The notes under the pieces were generated by a model. It was not told where the DNA came from. It did not search any database and saw nothing but the letters and a program-made list of their open reading frames with translations. Shown one piece after another: positions 49,283-57,272 of a DNA stretch of 64,000 nt. Each line of letters opens with the position of its first letter. Within the stretch, counting starts at the first letter, position 1. The position numbers and the translations under genes were made by a program. This DNA comes from an uncultured Lachnoclostridium sp. (GTDB lineage: Bacteria; Bacillota; Clostridia; Lachnospirales; Lachnospiraceae), in contig CALWLW010000005.1 in the NCBI GenBank assembly GCA_944381625.1, positions 62,001 through 126,000 on the forward strand, in the 5' to 3' direction.

Positions 49283-51289
49283 CTAAAGCTGCTTGCCTTT
49301 CGACAGTTCTTCCGGCATAGAAGTGTGAAAAATCTCTTTCCATGCCCGTCTCAGCTGTTTGGGCTCGACCATATAGGGCTGAACGCCAACATATTTGGGG
49401 ACGGATTCATTGACAAGGGCTTTGGCCACCACCAGCGCGGCCGCCTGCCCCTGTTCGTAGAAACGCTGAGTGCTGATGCCCTTGACGATTCCGCTTTCCA
49501 TATACTGTGCGATTTCCGTATCCAGATCTGTTGTGAATACGGCGATATCTTCCCTGTGCATTTCTTTCAGGGCTTTAATAACTCTGAGCGCCGGCTGGTC
49601 CCAGCTCACATATAATGCCTGTATCTCCGGATGGACGGCAATCATATCTTTGCATACCTGATAAGCGTTCTCGATCTGACCGAATCCCCGGCCTGTGACA
49701 ATTTCCACATTGGGGAAACTCTCCAGTGCCTTCTCTGCCGCGGCATCCCGCTCCCTTGTCCCGTAAAAAATAGCTCCATGATTGATAAAACCGACTTTCA
49801 CATGGCCTTTTCCGCGGAAATATTCGCCCAGCATGCGTCCGGCATTGGCCCCGTTTTCAGCTTCGTTTACGGAGATACAGGAAACGTAGCTGTTCTTTCC
49901 GATGTTTTCGGGAAGGTTGCTGATAAAGACCAGCTTGCTGACGGCGGCAAGTTCGCGGAAGCGGTCCGCTGTTCTGGTATCGTCGGCGGGAATGGCGATC
50001 ACGGCGTCCGGCTTCTGGATGGAGATGCCCTGAAGCTGCATATTCTGCAGATCTGCGTCAAAATGTGCATCCATGACGGAGATGACGTCGATCCCGTACT
50101 TCTCCAGTTCATCCCGAATCCCTTTCTCATGAAGCTCTGCCCAGGCAGTCCCCGTGTAATGGAATGAGATGGCCACGCGGTAATGGCCGTTTCGAAGCTG
50201 CTTTTTCTCCTCCTGGGACAGTACAATTTCGGAAGGAGATACGGCTTTTTCTCCGTAAGGGCCGTTTTCCAATATTCTGGTGGATTCTCTGACGATCAAT
50301 TCCACCTGGGCGTACCGTTCCTTGGTTATCACATTTCCGGTGCTGATTTTTTCGAACAGCATGGTTGCGGCCAGATCGCTGAGGCTCTTCACATCCCTTT
50401 CCAGTGCGGTTAAAGGGGGATCTACGAGGCCGACCCAGGTCTCGTCCCCGAACCCTATGACGGACAGTTCCTCGGGACATTGAATGCCCATATTCCGTAT
50501 GGTTTTCAATAAATGCAGAGTCAGACGGTTCCCTCCCGCGATCACGGCGGTGGGCATGACGCGCTGAAGCGATTTCCGTATGGCGTTTTGACAGGCGTCT
50601 TCAGAGGCGTGGAGATCCACGTCCGCGAAATTGGCGTCATTAATATTCATATGGTGGGCGCCGAGCGCGTCCAGAAAACCTCTGGTGCGCTCCTCCCGCG
50701 TGGTGCTCTGAGAGCTCTCTCTTAAAAATAAGATGTTCTTATGGCCGGATTCCAGCAGGTAGCTGGTGCCTTTGTAAAGGGCCTGACGGTCCTGAAAAGC
50801 TACGGAATCCACATTGCCGCCCAGGGTATTCCGTTCCATGCATATAAAAGGAATGCCCGAGCCAATCAGTTTCTGGTAGTTGGAAGCAGTATCGCTGACT
50901 GGAATGTGGAGAATCCCCGCAACTTTTTTGTCTGTGATAAGGCTGCTGATCAGCTGCTGTTCATCTTCCAGGCTGTCGTCTGTGATAGCGATCATAAATT
51001 GATAGCCTTTTGCGCTGATCTGCCTTTTTAAAATTGCCGCCATGTCCCTGTACACGGTACTCATAAGATTGGGAAAGACGCCCACGATGGTGGAATCCCG
51101 CCCGCTTTTCAGCTTTCGTTCCTTCCGGGATATTTTCTCAATGTATCCAGTCTCTTTTACAATGTTCATGACGCGTTCTTCCAGTTCCGGGCTCACATAG
51201 CGGGTCCGGTTGATGACATGGGAAACGGTGGCGATGGATACTCCGGCCAGATCGGCGATTTCTTTTATGGTGACTGTTTTCTTGTTCAT
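49283..51289 (-). CDS. LacI-family regulator with two tandem sugar-binding sensor domains
   Basis: A 668-residue regulator, about twice normal LacI length. Residues 1-55: LacI helix-turn-helix (VTIKEIADLAGVSIATVSHVINRTRYVSPELEERV). Residues about 65-335: first periplasmic-binding-protein-type sensor (VGVFPNLMSTVYRDMAAILKRQ, then TAVIAGGNRLTLHLLKTIRNMGI, and VDPPLTALERDVKSLSDLAATMLFEKI). A short linker follows (to about 357). Residues about 358-650: a second, ABC-binding-protein-like domain (YRVAISFHYTGTAWAELHEKGI, QKPDAVIAIPADDTR, ISTQRFYEQGQAAALVVAKALV). Divergent from the importer-GH32 operon, which it probably represses. Frame is unbroken, so the fusion is real in this sequence. Confidence 0.88.
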   Translation of the reverse strand: MNKKTVTIKEIADLAGVSIATVSHVINRTRYVSPELEERVMNIVKETGYIEKISRKERKLKSGRDSTIVGVFPNLMSTVYRDMAAILKRQISAKGYQFMIAITDDSLEDEQQLISSLITDKKVAGILHIPVSDTASNYQKLIGSGIPFICMERNTLGGNVDSVAFQDRQALYKGTSYLLESGHKNILFLRESSQSTTREERTRGFLDALGAHHMNINDANFADVDLHASEDACQNAIRKSLQRVMPTAVIAGGNRLTLHLLKTIRNMGIQCPEELSVIGFGDETWVGLVDPPLTALERDVKSLSDLAATMLFEKISTGNVITKERYAQVELIVRESTRILENGPYGEKAVSPSEIVLSQEEKKQLRNGHYRVAISFHYTGTAWAELHEKGIRDELEKYGIDVISVMDAHFDADLQNMQLQGISIQKPDAVIAIPADDTRTADRFRELAAVSKLVFISNLPENIGKNSYVSCISVNEAENGANAGRMLGEYFRGKGHVKVGFINHGAIFYGTRERDAAAEKALESFPNVEIVTGRGFGQIENAYQVCKDMIAVHPEIQALYVSWDQPALRVIKALKEMHREDIAVFTTDLDTEIAQYMESGIVKGISTQRFYEQGQAAALVVAKALVNESVPKYVGVQPYMVEPKQLRRAWKEIFHTSMPEELSKGKQL

Positions 51290-51350
51290 ACTGGTTCCTC
51301 TTTAGGTAATGTAGAAATAGTATGGAATTCTCAATACCAATTTACCATGT

Positions 51351-51560
51351 TTTTCCGTAAAAAACAATTCACATTTTAAAAATTACGTAAAAAAGTAAAT
51401 TTGGGCATGGAATATGCTAAAAATTGAAAAAACAAATTGTGTGAAGTGACGAAAAAATACAATAAAATTGATTTAATATTGACAAAAATTAGACGATGGA
51501 ATAAAATTTTCGTAAACAAATAAATGCGAGAGATTGGAAAGGCCTAAATTTACGTAAATT
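51351..51560. promoter_or_regulatory. Importer promoter with repeated CGTAAA operator-like sites
   Basis: The 312-bp divergent gap holds TTGACA (51479-51484), a 17-bp spacer and TAAAAT (51502-51507) facing the binding-protein gene. CGTAAA-type sites recur: TTTTCCGTAAAA (51351-51362), TTACGTAA (51383-51390), TTTTCGTAAA (51507-51516, at the start site) and a perfect 14-bp palindrome AATTTACGTAAATT (51547-51560). LacI proteins bind palindromes with a central CG, so these are likely operators. The rest of the gap is AT-rich. Confidence 0.65.
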
Positions 51561-51601
51561 CAATTGATCGGAAGATGTTTGAGAATCAGGAGGTAAGGAA
51601 A

Positions 51602-52648
51602 ATGAAAAAGTTAATCGTACTGAGCCTTTGCTTTTGTATGACAGCATCCATGCTGGCCGGCTGCGGTTCCTCCGCAGATACCAGCGATACATCGGCGGAA
51701 GCTCTAGCAGATACGTCTGAGCAGGCAGAACCGGCGGAAGAAGCTGCGGGTGGAGATGAAACACAGACGGCCGCTTCAGACCTGTCGTTTGCGTTTTGTA
51801 CCAATACGCTGAATAATACGTTCCAGAGTTCCATGGACGCCACATTCAGCAGTCTTTGTGAAGAGGCGGGCATCGCTTATACTTGCCTGGACCCGGACTA
51901 TGACCTGAATACCCAGCTGAGCCAGCTGTCGGATGTGGCCAACAGCGGATATGACGCGGTGTTTATTATCCCGGTGGACTCCGCGGGCATTACTTCCGGG
52001 CTGGCTGAGATCCAGGCGGCGGGTATCCCGATCTTCAATGTGGATACGGCGGTCATTGACGAAGATATCGAGACGTTTGTAACGCAGTTTGTAGGAACCA
52101 ACGCATATATGGCAGGACAGCTGGTGGGTGCTCAGATGGCGGAAGATTATCCTGACGGAGCAGACATTGCAGTTCTTGACTTCCCTTCCAACGAAAGCTG
52201 TGTGGACCGTGTGAACGGATTCATGGACGGACTGGGAGACAATGTGGACAAATTCAATATTGTAGCCCAGCAGGACGGCGAGGCGGCGCTGGATACTTCG
52301 CTCTCTCTGGCTGAGGATATCATCATTGCAAATCCTGACATGGACGCTTTCTTCTGCATCAACGACCCGTCGGCACTGGGAGCGGCAGCGGCAATCAAAG
52401 CGGCAAACCTGACCGGACAGATCGGAGTGTACAGTATCGATGCGTCACCGGATGGCAAACAGGCTCTGCTGGACGGTGAATTCTCCGCAGTGGCAGCCCA
52501 GGTCCCGATCCAGATCGCGGAATATGCGTATAATGCTGCTTCTGAGTATTTAAATGGAAATACAGATCTTGGAGAGAAAAAGGTATATCTGGATTCCTTC
52601 CTCGTGACGGAAGATATCGCCAAAGAAACGCTGAACGACTGGCAGTAA
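51602..52648 (+). CDS. Sugar ABC transporter substrate-binding lipoprotein
   Basis: A 348-residue lipoprotein. ATG 51602 follows AGGAGGTAAGG. Lipobox LAGC (Cys near 21), an acidic linker to about 60, then a Peripla_BP_4 fold: LSFAFCTNTLNNTFQSSMDATFSSLCEE, GYDAVFIIPVDSAGITSGLAEIQAAGIPIFNVDT and DAFFCINDPSALGAAAAIKAANL. First gene of the LacI-controlled importer-GH32 operon, so a fructose-containing sugar or short fructan is the expected ligand. Confidence 0.9.
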   Translation: MKKLIVLSLCFCMTASMLAGCGSSADTSDTSAEALADTSEQAEPAEEAAGGDETQTAASDLSFAFCTNTLNNTFQSSMDATFSSLCEEAGIAYTCLDPDYDLNTQLSQLSDVANSGYDAVFIIPVDSAGITSGLAEIQAAGIPIFNVDTAVIDEDIETFVTQFVGTNAYMAGQLVGAQMAEDYPDGADIAVLDFPSNESCVDRVNGFMDGLGDNVDKFNIVAQQDGEAALDTSLSLAEDIIIANPDMDAFFCINDPSALGAAAAIKAANLTGQIGVYSIDASPDGKQALLDGEFSAVAAQVPIQIAEYAYNAASEYLNGNTDLGEKKVYLDSFLVTEDIAKETLNDWQ

Positions 52649-52713
52649 TTGAGTAACAGAATGGATGCGGTGGTTGTTTTGCCACCGCATTTCTTTCGGA
52701 GTGGAGGGAACAT

Positions 52714-54228
52714 ATGGGACAGACTGTTCTGGAAATGAAAGGAATCAGGAAGAGTTTTTCTGGCTTCTATGCATTGAGCGGAATCGATTTTTCCCTGGAA
52801 TTGGGAGAAGTACATGCGCTTCTGGGAGAAAACGGGGCAGGGAAGTCTACGCTGATCAAAGTGCTGGGAGGGATTTACCAGCCGGACAGCGGGACAATCC
52901 GTATAAATGGAGAGGAAGTAAAGATACGGAATGTGCCGGAAGCGCGGGAAAAAGGCATTGGTATTATCCATCAGGAGATTGTGCTGGTTCCGTATCTGAC
53001 CGTGGCGCAGAACCTTTTCCTGGGAAGAGAGATCGTCAGGCACGGTATGGTGGACGTCCCGGAGATGAACCGCAGGGCGGCCGAGATGATCGCTTCGCTG
53101 GGCGTCAATATAAAGGCGGAAGAGTATGTGGAAAACCTGACCATTGCCCAGCAGCAGATGGTGGAAATTGTAAAAGCGGTCTCTTTTAATGGAAACATTA
53201 TTGTGATGGATGAGCCGACCTCTTCTCTGTCCAATGAAGAGGTGGAGCAGTTATTTCAGATTATATCCGTGCTGAAAGAGAAAAAGGTCAGCATCGTCTA
53301 TATTTCGCACAGAATGGAAGAACTCTTCCGTATTTCCGACAGAGTGACCGTGATCAGGGACGGCACATATGTGGGAACACGCAGGACCAGCGAAACAAAT
53401 CCCAACGAACTGGTTGCCATGATGGTGGGGAGAGATCTGGAAAGCTTCTATGCCAGGGACTTTAAGGATCTGTCCGGCGCGGAAACGGCGTTGGAGGTCA
53501 GATCCCTTACCTGTGAAGGAGTATTTAAAAACGTCAGCTTTCAGGTGCACAGAGGGGAAATATTGGGATTTGCCGGCCTGGTGGGTGCGGGCAGAAGCGA
53601 GATCATGGAAAGCATCTTCGGGGCGAGACCCTGTCAGTCGGGAGAAATCCTGCTCCACGGCAGGCCGGTCAGCCTTAAGAATCCCATGGAAGCGATTAAA
53701 GCAGGAATCGCAATGGTGCCGGAGGACAGAAAGAAACAGGGGCTGGTATTGGGCAACAGCGTCGCATTTAATCTGACGCTTGCCGCGCTTCGTTTTTACA
53801 TGAGCGGAATTGCCGTCAGTGAGAAAAAGCGCAAGAGAGCAATCAGCGAATATTTTGACAGACTGAGGATTAAAGCCGCGTCGCCGCTGATTGAAGCGGG
53901 GAGTCTTTCGGGAGGAAATCAGCAAAAAGTGGTGCTGGCAAAATGGCTGGCGACCAAACCGGATGTGCTGATCCTGGACGAGCCGACCAGAGGCGTGGAT
54001 GTGAACGCGAAGTATGAAATATACTCTGCCATCAATGAGCTGGCAAAAGAAGGAATCGCAATCATCATGGTTTCCAGCGAACTTCCGGAGATTATCAATA
54101 TGTGCGACAACGTCTGTGTCGTCCGGGGAGGACGGCTGGTGGGCAAATTGTCCAAGGATGAGTTGAGCCAGGAAGAAATCATGAAGTATGCGGCAGGAGG
54201 AGTGGAATCGTATGAATCAGAAGAATAA
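52714..54228 (+). CDS. Sugar ABC transporter ATP-binding protein (RbsA/MglA type)
   Basis: A 504-residue double ATPase. First domain: GENGAGKST, a QQQMVEIVKAVSF signature region and IIVMDEPTSSLSNEEV. Second domain: GLVGAGRSE, LSGGNQQKVVLAKWLATKPDVLILDEPTRGVDV. Both Walker B regions are intact. The start follows GGAGGG. The 3' end overlaps the permease start by 17 bp. Confidence 0.92.
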   Translation: MGQTVLEMKGIRKSFSGFYALSGIDFSLELGEVHALLGENGAGKSTLIKVLGGIYQPDSGTIRINGEEVKIRNVPEAREKGIGIIHQEIVLVPYLTVAQNLFLGREIVRHGMVDVPEMNRRAAEMIASLGVNIKAEEYVENLTIAQQQMVEIVKAVSFNGNIIVMDEPTSSLSNEEVEQLFQIISVLKEKKVSIVYISHRMEELFRISDRVTVIRDGTYVGTRRTSETNPNELVAMMVGRDLESFYARDFKDLSGAETALEVRSLTCEGVFKNVSFQVHRGEILGFAGLVGAGRSEIMESIFGARPCQSGEILLHGRPVSLKNPMEAIKAGIAMVPEDRKKQGLVLGNSVAFNLTLAALRFYMSGIAVSEKKRKRAISEYFDRLRIKAASPLIEAGSLSGGNQQKVVLAKWLATKPDVLILDEPTRGVDVNAKYEIYSAINELAKEGIAIIMVSSELPEIINMCDNVCVVRGGRLVGKLSKDELSQEEIMKYAAGGVESYESEE

Positions 54229-55213
54229 TAAATTGTCTGTTGAGAATCCTTTTGTGGCGATTATAAAAGGAAATATCGGTATTATTGCGGTGCTGGCAAT
54301 CATGTGCGTCATTGTCTCTCTGGCTACAGACAAATTTTTGACGCCCAATAACCTGATATCTGTTTTGCGCCAGATTTCGATCAATGCCTATATCGCCCTT
54401 GCAATGACGCTGATCATTATCCTGGGGCATATCGATCTGTCTGTGGGCGCGATTGTGGCTATGAGCGGTACGCTGACTGTGGGACTGGTGGTAAACCAGG
54501 GCCTGCCCGTAATCCCGGCTATTTGTATAGGTATATTGCTGGGTACGGCGGCTGGATTTATAAGCGGGGGGATCGTGGCCGTATTCCGTGTTCCGGCGTT
54601 TATTATCACGATGGCCATGATGAATGTCTGCAGCGGCGTGGCTTATGTATATTCGGGAGGCCAGTCCACCCGTATCACGGATGAATTTTTTATAGCCATA
54701 GGAACCGGGTATTTGTTTGACGTAATTCCCCTTCCTGTAGTTTACATGGTGATTCTCATTATTGTTTTCAGTTTTCTTCTGGGAAAGACAAAGTTCGGCA
54801 CTTATGTATATGCCATCGGAGGCAACCGGGAGGCGGCCAGACTTTCCGGCGTTCCTATTAAAAAAGTAGAGGTGATCGTGTTCACTTTGTCAGGACTTTT
54901 ATCCGCCTTTGCGGGTCTGGTGCTCTGTTCCAGAATGTATTCGGGACAGCCGTCTGTGGGCGACGGATATGAACTGGACGCCATTGCCGCCTGTGTGCTT
55001 GGAGGAACTTCCATGTCCGGTGGAAAGGGACATATCAGCGGAACCGTATTCGGCGCAATGGTCATTGGAATCATTTCCAATGGACTGAACCTGATTGGAG
55101 TGAGTTCTTATTGGCAGCTGATTGTGAAAGGGCTGATTATCGCCTGCGCGGTGCTTCTGGACGCTCAGAAAGGAAAACTGTCTGCGCTCAGAAAGAAAAA
55201 GAAAACGGCCTGA
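54212..55213 (+). CDS. Sugar ABC transporter permease (RbsC type)
   Basis: A 333-residue BPD_transp_2 membrane protein. ATG 54212 is chosen because AGGAGGAG (54195-54202) lies 9 nt before it; ATG 54188 would precede that site. Motifs: ALAMTLIIILGHIDLSVGAIVAMSG, AGFISGGIVAVFRVPAFIITMAMM, GGNREAARLSGVPIKKVEV and DAIAACVLGGTSMSGGKGHISGTVFGA. About nine hydrophobic segments. Completes the importer. Confidence 0.92.
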   Translation: MNQKNNKLSVENPFVAIIKGNIGIIAVLAIMCVIVSLATDKFLTPNNLISVLRQISINAYIALAMTLIIILGHIDLSVGAIVAMSGTLTVGLVVNQGLPVIPAICIGILLGTAAGFISGGIVAVFRVPAFIITMAMMNVCSGVAYVYSGGQSTRITDEFFIAIGTGYLFDVIPLPVVYMVILIIVFSFLLGKTKFGTYVYAIGGNREAARLSGVPIKKVEVIVFTLSGLLSAFAGLVLCSRMYSGQPSVGDGYELDAIAACVLGGTSMSGGKGHISGTVFGAMVIGIISNGLNLIGVSSYWQLIVKGLIIACAVLLDAQKGKLSALRKKKKTA

Positions 55214-55268
55214 TTGGACCTGGAAATGTTTATAAATACGATTATTTAAATGAGAGAGGTAAATGAAT

Positions 55269-56744
55269 ATGGAATTATTCCGGAAAATGTCTTTTGCAGA
55301 TTCGACTGGCGATGCGATTCCTTTTTATCATGATGGGAAATATCATATCTTTTCCCTGACTTCCCCTCCGGGGACAACGGTTTATCCGGCCAGACTGCGT
55401 ACCAGCTGGAGCCATTGTGTGTCTGACGATCTGGTACACTGGACAGAACTTCCCACGGCGCTTTATCCGGGGGAAGGAGAAGAACCGGATGCATCCGGCG
55501 TGTGGACGGGATCGGTGATCTATGGGGAAGGAAAATACCACGCGTTCTATACGGGATATTGTTTGAGCGCGGAGTTTCAGCAGACGATCTGCCACGCGAC
55601 CAGTGAGGATGGCATTGTCTGGACCAAAGATCCTGCGAATCCGGTCATTACGCCCCTGACGGAGCTTTATGAAAAGCTGGATTGGAGAGATCCGTACATA
55701 TTTTATAATGAAGAAGACAGGTGCTACTGGCTGTTGCTGTCCGCCAGGGAACTGGATATGCCGGTGACCCGGCGGGGATGCGTGGTGTTGTACAGATCCA
55801 AAGACCTGGCTGCATGGGAGCATTATGGCCCTATCTATGCCGCGGGACATACGAACTGTCCGGAATGCCCGGAAATGTATAAAATAGGTGAAAACTGGTA
55901 TTTGTCTTATTCCAGGTTCTCGGAATTCGGAAACACCATATACCGCATTTCCCGTTCTCCGTTCGGCCCCTGGCGGAAACCGAAAAAGGACGGTATCGGG
56001 GGACGGCGCTTCTATGCGGCAAAATCCATGCAGGATGACGCGGGACGCAGATTCTATTTTGCCTGGATTCATGACCGGGCGGAAAACAGCGACAGGGGAG
56101 AATGGTACTGGGGAGGAAAATTCTGTATTCCTCATGAAGTGACGGTGGACGCCGACGGGGAACTGGACGTAAAGATGCCGGAAGAATATGTATCCGCTTT
56201 TCATGAACCGGTACCGTGGGAATATGTGCCGGTGATGGGTAATGTGAAACGGTATGGGGAAGATGCGTTTGAAATGGATTCCATTGGCGCCTGCAGTTAT
56301 GGCTTCCTGGATCATAAGGAGGACAGCTTTTTCTTCCAGTGCACAATCATGCCCAGGGAGGTATATGACCATTTTGGCATTCTGCTGAAATCCGACCGGG
56401 AGGCCAGCGGCTGCCTTCTTCTGGAATTTGACGTCTCCATGCAGAGAGTTTCTCTTCTGAGCCTTCCCATGGCGGCAGATCCCTTCTGGGTACAGTCCTG
56501 CCAGGCGGTGCCGCCGGCCACGGACCCGGGACCGGAAGGCGTCAGAGTAGCGGAGAAGACATTTGCCATTGAACAGGGAAAAACCATCGATATTAAGATC
56601 CTGGTGGAGAAGGATATGGTTGAGGTGTTCGCGGGAGAGCAGGCAGCCTTCACCTACCATATCTATAAAAAGCCGGAGTATGAGGTGGGACTTCTGGCCC
56701 AGGATGCGCGCGTGGAATTCTACAATATCCGGATTACAAAATAA
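55269..56744 (+). CDS. Glycoside hydrolase family 32-type beta-fructosidase, intracellular
   Basis: A 491-residue GH32 protein without signal peptide. ATG 55269 suits the GAGAGG site better than ATG 55263. Residues 1-310 form the five-bladed propeller: nucleophile Asp15 in TGDAIPFYHDGKYH, GVWTGSVIYGEGKYHAFYTGY, transition-state Asp141 in DWRDPYIFY and acid/base Glu199 in CPECPEM. The usual NDPNG start motif is replaced by TGDAIPF. Residues about 340-490 form the beta-sandwich. It would split fructosyl bonds of the sugar brought in by the importer before it. Confidence 0.85.
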   Translation: MELFRKMSFADSTGDAIPFYHDGKYHIFSLTSPPGTTVYPARLRTSWSHCVSDDLVHWTELPTALYPGEGEEPDASGVWTGSVIYGEGKYHAFYTGYCLSAEFQQTICHATSEDGIVWTKDPANPVITPLTELYEKLDWRDPYIFYNEEDRCYWLLLSARELDMPVTRRGCVVLYRSKDLAAWEHYGPIYAAGHTNCPECPEMYKIGENWYLSYSRFSEFGNTIYRISRSPFGPWRKPKKDGIGGRRFYAAKSMQDDAGRRFYFAWIHDRAENSDRGEWYWGGKFCIPHEVTVDADGELDVKMPEEYVSAFHEPVPWEYVPVMGNVKRYGEDAFEMDSIGACSYGFLDHKEDSFFFQCTIMPREVYDHFGILLKSDREASGCLLLEFDVSMQRVSLLSLPMAADPFWVQSCQAVPPATDPGPEGVRVAEKTFAIEQGKTIDIKILVEKDMVEVFAGEQAAFTYHIYKKPEYEVGLLAQDARVEFYNIRITK

Positions 56745-56751
56745 AAAAACC

Positions 56752-56780
56752 TTTTCAATTCCTTCCTCTTATGCTATAGT
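56752..56780 (+). promoter_or_regulatory. Promoter of scfA
   Basis: TTTTCA (56752-56757), 17-bp spacer, TATAGT (56775-56780) with an extended TG. It lies just after the GH32 stop, so scfA has its own start of transcription. Confidence 0.65.
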
Positions 56781-56825
56781 TATAAATAATCTTGTGATTC
56801 AGAATTATTATAGGAGGATAAGCAG

Positions 56826-56969
56826 ATGAAACACATCAAGACTTTAAATACGCAGACCCTGCAGAACACCATGAAGAAAGGCGGCTGCGGCGAGTGCCAG
56901 ACTTCCTGCCAGTCTGCATGCAAGACTTCCTGCACAGTAGGAAATCAGAGCTGCGAAAACAATAAATAA
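56826..56969 (+). CDS. scfA: SCIFF ranthipeptide precursor
   Basis: A 47-residue peptide starting MKHIKTLNTQTLQNTMKKGG with six cysteines at 21, 24, 28, 32, 36 and 43, the six-cysteines-in-forty-five pattern. The leader binds the maturase; the core gains thioether links between Cys sulfurs and non-alpha carbons of downstream residues (ranthipeptide chemistry). TAGGAGGA lies 8 nt upstream of ATG. The radical-SAM maturase follows, separated by a terminator and repeats. Widely conserved in Clostridia; role thought to be signalling or regulation, not antibiotic action. Confidence 0.95.
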   Translation: MKHIKTLNTQTLQNTMKKGGCGECQTSCQSACKTSCTVGNQSCENNK

Positions 56970-56989
56970 GATAAGTTGAGCTTGACAGG

Positions 56990-57017
56990 AAAGCAGCGGC
57001 GACGTCGCTGCTTTTTT
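56990..57017 (+). terminator. Terminator between scfA and scfB
   Basis: AAAGCAGCG (56990-56998) pairs with CGCTGCTTT (57006-57014) and ends in a T run. Leakage here would give much more precursor than maturase. Confidence 0.85.
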
Positions 57018-57113
57018 CTGTAGGGAAGTTCCTCGAACTTCCCTACAGAAAAAGCCCTCCGGGCAGGATCGCGCTGCGGCGGAGAGGAAAGATGCCGCAA
57101 AAGCGGCTCGCCG
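57018..57113 (+). repeat. Family B intergenic repeat, copy 1 of the scfAB gap
   Basis: It opens with a perfect 14-bp hairpin CTGTAGGGAAGTTC-CTC-GAACTTCCCTACAG (57018-57048), then AAAAGCCCTCCGGGCAGGAT, CGCGCTGCGGCGGAGAGGAAAG and a GCCGC-AAAA-GCGGC hairpin. About 90 bp are nearly identical to 57152-57243 and related to 4917-4989. Confidence 0.85.
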
Positions 57114-57120
57114 CAGGCGT

Positions 57121-57143
57121 AGAATCCTGCGGGGCAGGATTCT
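57121..57143. other. Perfect hairpin between the two family B copies
   Basis: AGAATCCTGC-GGG-GCAGGATTCT, a 10-bp stem with a 3-nt loop, no T run. It adds to a very heavily folded spacer between scfA and scfB. Confidence 0.65.
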
Positions 57144-57151
57144 ATTTAAAC

Positions 57152-57243
57152 GGGGAAGTTCCTTGAACTTCCCTACAGAAAAAGCCCTCCGGGCAGGATC
57201 GCACTGCGGCGGAGAGGAAAGGTGCCGCAAAAGCGGCCCGCCG
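57152..57243 (+). repeat. Family B intergenic repeat, copy 2 of the scfAB gap
   Basis: Direct repeat of 57018-57113: GGGGAAGTTCCTTGAACTTC, CCTACAGAAAAAGCCCTCCG, GGCAGGATCGCACTGCGGCG and GAGAGGAAAGGTGCCGCAAAA. The hairpin's outer end has been lost. It ends 29 bp before the scfB start. Confidence 0.85.
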
Positions 57244-57272
57244 GAAAAACTATGGGAGAGAGGAAAAAGGAT

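Noticed and set aside
57018..57243. CRISPR array between scfA and scfB
   Set aside because: Only two copies of a 90-bp repeat with an internal hairpin; no short regular repeats and spacers, and no cas genes in the window.
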